This document shows, one piece after another, positions 5,954 through 10,169 of a DNA stretch of 10,169 nucleotides. A program made the position numbers and the translations under genes. Each line of letters opens with the position of its first letter. Positions within the stretch are counted from its first letter, which is position 1. Source of the DNA: Trueperella sp. Lineage in GTDB: Bacteria; Actinomycetota; Actinomycetes; Actinomycetales; Actinomycetaceae. A model generated the notes under the pieces. It did no database searches and was not told where the DNA came from. It worked only from the letters and a program-made list of their open reading frames with translations. The stretch is taken from NCBI GenBank assembly GCA_012727825.1, contig JAAYGH010000093.1, positions 1 through 10,169 of the forward strand. The letters run 5' to 3'.

Positions 5954-6816
5954 AACGCCTGCTGCTCGTCGTCGCTCTTCTTTTTGCGATAGTTGCGCCC
6001 GCACACGCCACGTCCACTGAGGATCCAACCGGCGTGCCTGAAGCAGTGTCCGACTGGTTCGATGAAAAAGCGCTAGCAACAGTGCGTTCATATAGTACGG
6101 ATGCCTTCCCCGACTTCACTTCAGAGGAAATCACGGCACTGACCGTGGGTGAGCCTGAGCTGACCTCCGTGTTGGGATCAGGAACCACAGCCGAGACCGC
6201 CATCCACCCATCAGCTCGGTGGATTGCCCCCATCATGAATGGTGAGGCGCCGGTCGGAGCGGTGTCTGTGAACTTTGCCGACGGTGTGGCCGTCGAGGAA
6301 ATTGTGCATGGAGATGCCCGCCTTGGAAGCGCGATTGCGCGCGGAGAAAATAACGGTACCTTCGTGTGGGACCCAGAACTCAGTGCGTGGTTCCTCCAGC
6401 GAGGCACGACCATCGAACCTGCCGATAGTGCAGGTGCTCAAATTGTGCTCGGTTCGGTACCAACAAGCGATTATCTTCTGCAACGCGACCGCATTTTATC
6501 GAGTTCTGATCCCGTCACCCAACCCGCGGAAGATCCGATCGGAACAGTGGAAATTGAGGGGCGGAGTCTGCCACTCACACTCGCACTCGTTCTCGCCGTC
6601 CTCGCAATTCTTACCGGATCACTGGTGTGGCTACGATCTGAACAGCAGTGGCACGAGGATAGCGATGAAGAAATTCCAGACGAGTTGGCCAGCGTTGAAC
6701 GCAAAGGCGTTGTGGGCACACGCGAAACTAAAATGAAATTCCGCGATCCCTGGACGAAAGTAAACGTCTACCGGGCGAAAAAGGCGAAGGACGACAGTGA
6801 ACTATTTGACGATTGA
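5950..6816 (+). CDS. Unrecognised single-pass membrane protein with exported domain
   Basis: I do not recognise this 288-residue protein. Residues 1-20 form a signal peptide (MKRLLLVV... with AHA before a likely cut at 20/21). Residues 21-206 form a moderately acidic exported domain. One transmembrane helix lies at about 207-228, followed by a charged 60-residue tail with acidic and basic patches that should face the cytoplasm (type I topology). No enzyme motif or cysteine pair was seen. GGAG at 5941-5944 precedes the ATG, which overlaps the tsaE stop (ATGA). The end overlaps the tsaB start by 20 bp. Codon use looks slightly less GC-biased than its neighbours. It is thus co-translated with the t6A genes without an obvious role in that pathway. 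A lineage-specific envelope protein is the most cautious reading. Confidence 0.85.
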   Translation: MKRLLLVVALLFAIVAPAHATSTEDPTGVPEAVSDWFDEKALATVRSYSTDAFPDFTSEEITALTVGEPELTSVLGSGTTAETAIHPSARWIAPIMNGEAPVGAVSVNFADGVAVEEIVHGDARLGSAIARGENNGTFVWDPELSAWFLQRGTTIEPADSAGAQIVLGSVPTSDYLLQRDRILSSSDPVTQPAEDPIGTVEIEGRSLPLTLALVLAVLAILTGSLVWLRSEQQWHEDSDEEIPDELASVERKGVVGTRETKMKFRDPWTKVNVYRAKKAKDDSELFDD

Positions 6817-7489
6817 TACCTCCACAACCATCGTTGTGGGCGTGTGCCATTCCGACATGGGTGAATACACCGAGCTCGCGCTCGCGACGAGTGATTCCAC
6901 GCGTGAGCACTCCGAAAAGCTGACCCCGCTCATTTCACGGGCACTCGCTGAGGCGCACGTTCATCAGCCGGATGCGATCGTCGTCGGTACTGGTCCTGGA
7001 GCGTTTACCGGGTTGCGCGCTGGTCTGGTGACAGCCCGCACCCTCGCGCGAGCATGGAATGTGCCGGTATACGGCCTGTCCTCGCTCGAAGTTCTTGGCC
7101 TCGCCGCTGCTGACCGCGGAGCACAGGAGGTTGTGCCACTCATCGACGCTCGGCGCCGCGAGGTGTACGCCATGCGCCTACGCCCGATGGGTGGCGACGA
7201 CGTGGCTGTCATCGCTGCCCCCTCCGTGATGAAACCCGATGAGCTCGCTCGTATCCTCACGCGAGAGCCGGCAATTCTAGCGTCGTCGAGCGCAGACCTG
7301 TATCCGGAGTTGGATGACGTTCGCGATGTAGAGCGCCAGGTCGTCGAGCTATCTCCGGTAGCGATGGTCCGCCTCGTTGAATCCCGACTCTCGAGGTTGG
7401 ATGCCGGCGAAGAGCTTTCACTCGAAACCGAGCCACTCTATCTGCGCCGCCCGGACACCCACGGCGGAAGCCCGCAACCGGCGAGCTGA
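6797..7489 (+). CDS. tsaB: tRNA t6A synthesis protein TsaB
   Basis: A catalytically inactive ASKHA-fold paralogue of TsaD that forms a heterodimer with TsaD and recruits TsaE during tRNA t6A37 synthesis. The N-terminal beta strand LTIDTS (4-9), REHSEKLTPLI (36-46) and the signature GTGPGAFTGLRAG (64-76) identify it. Length 230 is usual. The start is GTG, with GAAGGA (6786-6791) 5 bp upstream, and lies 20 bp inside the preceding gene. The rimI start follows 3 bp after its stop. TsaD, its obligate partner, is not in this window, so it should be encoded elsewhere. Confidence 0.93.
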   Translation: MNYLTIDTSTTIVVGVCHSDMGEYTELALATSDSTREHSEKLTPLISRALAEAHVHQPDAIVVGTGPGAFTGLRAGLVTARTLARAWNVPVYGLSSLEVLGLAAADRGAQEVVPLIDARRREVYAMRLRPMGGDDVAVIAAPSVMKPDELARILTREPAILASSSADLYPELDDVRDVERQVVELSPVAMVRLVESRLSRLDAGEELSLETEPLYLRRPDTHGGSPQPAS

Positions 7490-7492
7490 TCC

Positions 7493-8020
7493 GTGGCTGA
7501 CTCAGCAGGGACGCCCGGCGTGCCACGTGTACCCGAGGGTTTTCATCTCATCACTCCGCCGCAGGCGTGGTGGCAGAAGATCGCCGAATTCGATAACGAG
7601 AACTTTGGCGTCGACGCCTGGCCCACCGGCATGTGGCGTTTTGAGCTTGAAGCGCAGGGCAGGTCATATCTCGCACTCGTCACCGACCCGGGTCCGATTC
7701 GCACCGAGGGCACACTTGTGGGTTTGGGCGGTATTTCACATGGGCCCGAGGCGGAGTTACTGACGATCGCAGTGTCACGGCACGTGCGCGGCCGTGGCTT
7801 GGGAGGCGTGCTTGTGGATGCGCTACTCGCAATTTCGAGGCAACATAGTGCAGAGTCAGTTTTCCTCGAAGTTCGCGCCGGCGATCCCGGTGCGCGGCGA
7901 CTCTATGAACGCGCTGGCTTCCGCAGTGTCGGGCTGCGAAAGAACTACTATCGCGACGATGATGCAGTGATCATGAAGCTTGATTTGGTGGGGGAAAACC
8001 GTCATCAACCGAAAAAGTGA
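7493..8020 (+). CDS. rimI: RimI-type GNAT N-acetyltransferase
   Basis: An acetyl-CoA-dependent acetyltransferase of the RimI family, which modifies protein N-termini (ribosomal protein S18 in E. coli). The acetyl-CoA pyrophosphate loop is RGRGLG (99-104). The C-terminal block FLEVRAGDPGARRLYERAGF (124-143), followed by RKNYYRDDDAVIMKLDL, closely follows the RimI pattern, with Y138 at the position of the general-acid tyrosine. The usual VRxSN reads VRAGD here. The assigned GTG start lies 3 bp after tsaB and has no clear ribosome site, so coupling is likely. A second in-frame GTG at 7520 is preceded by AGGG and is an alternative. Location after tsaB is typical of actinobacteria. Confidence 0.88.
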   Translation: MADSAGTPGVPRVPEGFHLITPPQAWWQKIAEFDNENFGVDAWPTGMWRFELEAQGRSYLALVTDPGPIRTEGTLVGLGGISHGPEAELLTIAVSRHVRGRGLGGVLVDALLAISRQHSAESVFLEVRAGDPGARRLYERAGFRSVGLRKNYYRDDDAVIMKLDLVGENRHQPKK

Positions 8021-8030
8021 ATTACGCACC

Positions 8031-8163
8031 CGAAATCTCACGAAAATCTCAGAAATTAAATCAGTTTGACTCTTTCCGCGAGCCATTGCGGTTAGACGTC
8101 TATCGACCGTGAAAATAACTGGAATTTCATCATTGGAACAGTCCCAGAACCTGCGAAACAGGT
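8031..8163. promoter_or_regulatory. Cluster of small repeats and palindromes upstream of sdhC
   Basis: Between rimI and sdhC I see four elements. CGAAATCTCA (8031-8040) is followed at once by CGAAAATCTCA (8041-8051), a tandem direct repeat. TAGACGTCTA (8093-8102) is a perfect 10-bp palindrome. TGAAA-N10-TTTCA spans 8110-8129. ACCTG-CGAAA-CAGGT (8149-8163) is a perfect inverted repeat, ending 33 bp before the -10. The density suggests operators for regulators of succinate dehydrogenase, but I can match none to a known binding site with confidence. CCGC/GCGG (8076-8091) is too weak a stem for a clear rimI terminator. There is no gene in this 188-bp gap. Confidence 0.45.
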
Positions 8164-8193
8164 GGCAGTTAGCCGAAAAATCCCTGTGAATTT

Positions 8194-8209
8194 TGCTAGA
8201 TTCTGTATG
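8194..8209 (+). promoter_or_regulatory. Extended -10 promoter giving a leaderless sdhC transcript
   Basis: TG (8194-8195), one base, then TAGATT (8197-8202) forms an extended -10 with 4 of 6 matches in the hexamer. Seven bases beyond it is the G of the sdhC GTG codon (8209), so transcription would begin at or next to the start codon. There is no ribosome site before this GTG, consistent with leaderless translation, which is common in actinobacteria. No good -35 is present at the normal distance. Confidence 0.6.
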
Positions 8210-8922
8210 TGGCTAATTCAACTGTTGATTATGTGAGAGCCCGTCGGACCACTGTCGCTCTGAAAATCGCAATGGCCGTCACGGGCACTATTTTCGTCCT
8301 TTTCCTACTCATGCACATGTACGGCAATCTCAAGATGTTCTCGGGCGCTGACGCCTACAACGGATATGCCGGCTGGATGCGCGATTTCGGATACCCTCTG
8401 ATCCCCAATGAGGGGCTTCTGTGGGGCCTGCGCGTCGTCCTCGGGGTGTCGATCATCGTGCATGTCTTTGCAGCAATCACTCTCTGGCATCGGGCCGGCA
8501 GTGCCCGAGGCCGCGCATACAAGGTGAACTCCGGTAAGAAGATCACCACCGCCCGTAAGTACACGGCGGCAATGATGCGCTGGGGTGGGCTCGGCATGCT
8601 CCTCTTCATCATCTTTCACCTGCTGCACTTCACGACAGCAACAGTGGAGGTTGGAGAGGGCTTCCGCGAGATGACGCCGTATGCGCGCATGGTGCAATCC
8701 TTCTCGCCAGAGCACTGGTATATCTACGTGGTCTACCTAGTTTCGCTCGCCATTATTCTCTACCACATTCATCATGGCGTGTGGTCTGCTTTCGCAACGA
8801 TGGGCCTGTCGCGTACGAAGCGCGAACGCACCTACAAGATCATTGCGAACGTCGTCGCACTGGTGGTATTTGTTGGATTTATGGCACCGCCCACCGCAAT
8901 TCTCGTCGGATTAATTTCCTAG
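8209..8922 (+). CDS. sdhC: Succinate dehydrogenase cytochrome b558 subunit (SdhC)
   Basis: The membrane anchor of respiratory complex II, carrying haem b and the quinone site; the single-subunit type found with SdhA and SdhB in actinobacteria and Bacillus. The 237 residues contain five hydrophobic helices at about 20-40, 74-94, 124-143, 170-190 and 208-234. Candidate haem-ligand histidines lie in the first four: H36, H85, H137 or H140, and H186/H188/H189. LLMHMYGNLKMFSGADAYNGYA is characteristic of the b558 family. The GTG start fits the short N-terminus typical of the family and the leaderless promoter. An ATG two bases earlier (8207) leads only to a short out-of-frame peptide. sdhA follows after 15 bp. 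Confidence 0.93.
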   Translation: MANSTVDYVRARRTTVALKIAMAVTGTIFVLFLLMHMYGNLKMFSGADAYNGYAGWMRDFGYPLIPNEGLLWGLRVVLGVSIIVHVFAAITLWHRAGSARGRAYKVNSGKKITTARKYTAAMMRWGGLGMLLFIIFHLLHFTTATVEVGEGFREMTPYARMVQSFSPEHWYIYVVYLVSLAIILYHIHHGVWSAFATMGLSRTKRERTYKIIANVVALVVFVGFMAPPTAILVGLIS

Positions 8923-8937
8923 GGGGAGTGGAAAGAT

Positions 8938-10169
8938 ATGACTGAAACATTGATTAAGGGCCTCTACCGCGAAGGCGAACCGATCGCGGATACCAAGACC
9001 CCCTCCGGTCCGCTCGCACAGCGTTGGGAGACGCGCAAGTTCGAAGCGCGCCTAGTGAATCCGGCCAATCGCCGCAAGCTCAACGTGATCATGGTCGGCA
9101 CCGGCCTCGCCGGTGGTGCTGGCGCAGCATCGCTCGGTGAGATGGGCTATAACGTCAAGGCATTCTTCTACCAGGACTCGGCACGCCGTGCGCATTCGAT
9201 TGCGGCACAGGGCGGTATTAACGCAGCCAAGGACTACAAGAACGACAACGATTCGACCTACCGCCTGTTCTACGACACGGTCAAAGGTGGAGACTTCCGT
9301 GCCCGCGAGTCAAATGTCTACCGGCTGGCAGAAGTCTCGGCCGCCATCATCGATCAGTGCGTGGCCCAGGGCGTCCCGTTCGCTCGCGAATATGGTGGTC
9401 TCCTAGACAACCGGTCATTTGGTGGCGTGCAGGTCTCGCGTACCTTCTACGCGCGCGGCCAGACTGGCCAGCAGCTCCTCATCGGTGCATACCAGGCGCT
9501 TATGCGTCAGGTCAGTGCGGGAACGGTTGAAAGCTTCGATCGCCACGAAATGGTTGATCTCATCATCGTTGATGGCCGCGCACGCGGCATCATCGCCCGT
9601 GACATGGTGACGGGCGAGATTGAAACCCATCTGGCTGACGCCGTCGTGCTCGCCTCGGGTGGTTACGGCAACGTCTTCTTCCTGTCAACTAACGCGATGG
9701 GCTGTAACGCGTCCGCCGTATGGCGTGCACACCGCCGGGGCGCCTACTTCGGTAATCCGTGCTACACGCAGATTCACCCCACCTGTATTCCGCAGTCTGG
9801 TGAGTCGCAGTCGAAGTTAACACTCATGTCGGAGTCGTTGCGTAACGACGGTCGTATCTGGGTGCCCAAGAAGGCGGAGGATGCTGCAAAAGATCCTCGC
9901 GACATCCCTGAAGAAGATCGCGATTACTACCTCGAGCGCATCTATCCGGCCTTCGGAAATCTCGTGCCACGCGACATCGCATCACGCCAAGCCAAAAACC
10001 TGTGTGATGAGGGCCGGGGCGTTGGCCCGGCGGTCGCCGAAAAGGGCGTTGACGGCGTGGAGCGAAACGTTCGCCGCGGCGTGTACCTCGATTTCGAGGA
10101 CGCCATCAACCGCCTGGGCAAGGATGCGGTCTCTGCCAAGTATGGCAACCTGTTCGACATGTATGAGCA
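8938..10169 (+). CDS. sdhA: Succinate dehydrogenase flavoprotein subunit SdhA (partial, 3' end off window)
   Basis: The FAD-bearing catalytic subunit oxidising succinate to fumarate on the inner face of the membrane. The first 410 codons are present, with no stop before the edge; the family is longer. The FAD-binding loop is [12 protein letters not shown] (53-64). H86 in [13 protein letters not shown] is the expected covalent FAD attachment histidine. H280 in QIHPTCIP and R345 in [10 protein letters not shown] match the substrate-binding histidine and proton-transfer arginine of the family. HPTC in place of HPTG is typical of the Bacillus/actinobacterial group. The ATG has GGGGGAG (8922-8928) 9 bp upstream, beginning at the last base of the sdhC stop codon, so the two are co-transcribed. 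sdhB is expected next. Confidence 0.95.
   Translation, partial: MTETLIKGLYREGEPIADTKTPSGPLAQRWETRKFEARLVNPANRRKLNVIMVGTGLAGGAGAASLGEMGYNVKAFFYQDSARRAHSIAAQGGINAAKDYKNDNDSTYRLFYDTVKGGDFRARESNVYRLAEVSAAIIDQCVAQGVPFAREYGGLLDNRSFGGVQVSRTFYARGQTGQQLLIGAYQALMRQVSAGTVESFDRHEMVDLIIVDGRARGIIARDMVTGEIETHLADAVVLASGGYGNVFFLSTNAMGCNASAVWRAHRRGAYFGNPCYTQIHPTCIPQSGESQSKLTLMSESLRNDGRIWVPKKAEDAAKDPRDIPEEDRDYYLERIYPAFGNLVPRDIASRQAKNLCDEGRGVGPAVAEKGVDGVERNVRRGVYLDFEDAINRLGKDAVSAKYGNLFDMYE

Noticed and set aside
8185..8200. CRP/GlxR-type site (TGTGA half) upstream of sdhC
   Set aside because: Only the left half matches; there is no TCACA counterpart at the right distance, and it overlaps the -10.
8207..8209. 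ATG as the sdhC start
   Set aside because: This frame stops after eight codons (TGA); the GTG at 8209 opens the correct frame and fits the family N-terminus.
1..10169. Mobile element, prophage, toxin-antitoxin or defence system
   Set aside because: All genes are conserved housekeeping types apart from one membrane protein; no transposase, integrase, terminal repeats or tRNA attachment site was found.

Overview
The window looks like a piece of chromosome from a high-GC Gram-positive bacterium (Actinobacteria, possibly the Actinomycetaceae). The base composition is GC-rich, roughly 60% by eye. GTG starts are used for tsaB, rimI and sdhC. The gene neighbourhood (glmM; nnr-alr-tsaE-tsaB-rimI; a cytochrome b558-type sdhC followed by sdhA) and the protein motifs fit that assignment. 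The genus is inference only.

Layout. 1-341 is non-coding and unusually structured: four copies of an 8-bp core (CCCCTCGC), three copies of ACGCCCGC, several stem-loops, and an extended -10 promoter ahead of glmM. Next come glmM (+, peptidoglycan precursor synthesis) and coaA (-, coenzyme A synthesis). They converge and their ends overlap by 4 bp. A perfect 13-bp hairpin lies inside the coaA codons just beyond the glmM stop and probably terminates glmM. Divergent from coaA is a compact + strand cluster: nnr (NAD(P)HX repair), alr (D-alanine supply), tsaE, an unrecognised single-pass membrane protein, tsaB and rimI. Most junctions overlap or are a few bases long, so this is probably one operon, perhaps with an internal promoter before tsaE. 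TsaE and TsaB act in tRNA t6A37 synthesis, and RimI is the protein N-acetyltransferase usually found with them. TsaD, which often follows rimI, is not here.

A 188-bp gap (8021-8208) rich in small repeats and palindromes then leads to sdhC, which appears to be transcribed as a leaderless GTG-start mRNA. sdhA follows and runs off the right edge; sdhB would be expected beyond it. Together these encode succinate dehydrogenase (respiratory complex II).

The content is mainly conserved housekeeping. I see no phage, transposon, CRISPR array or tRNA/rRNA. The unusual points are: loss of a metal-ligand aspartate in GlmM (G238), the coding-sequence hairpin in coaA, the repeat-rich leader of glmM, the unknown membrane protein coupled between tsaE and tsaB, the missing tsaD, and the leaderless sdh promoter with several possible operators.
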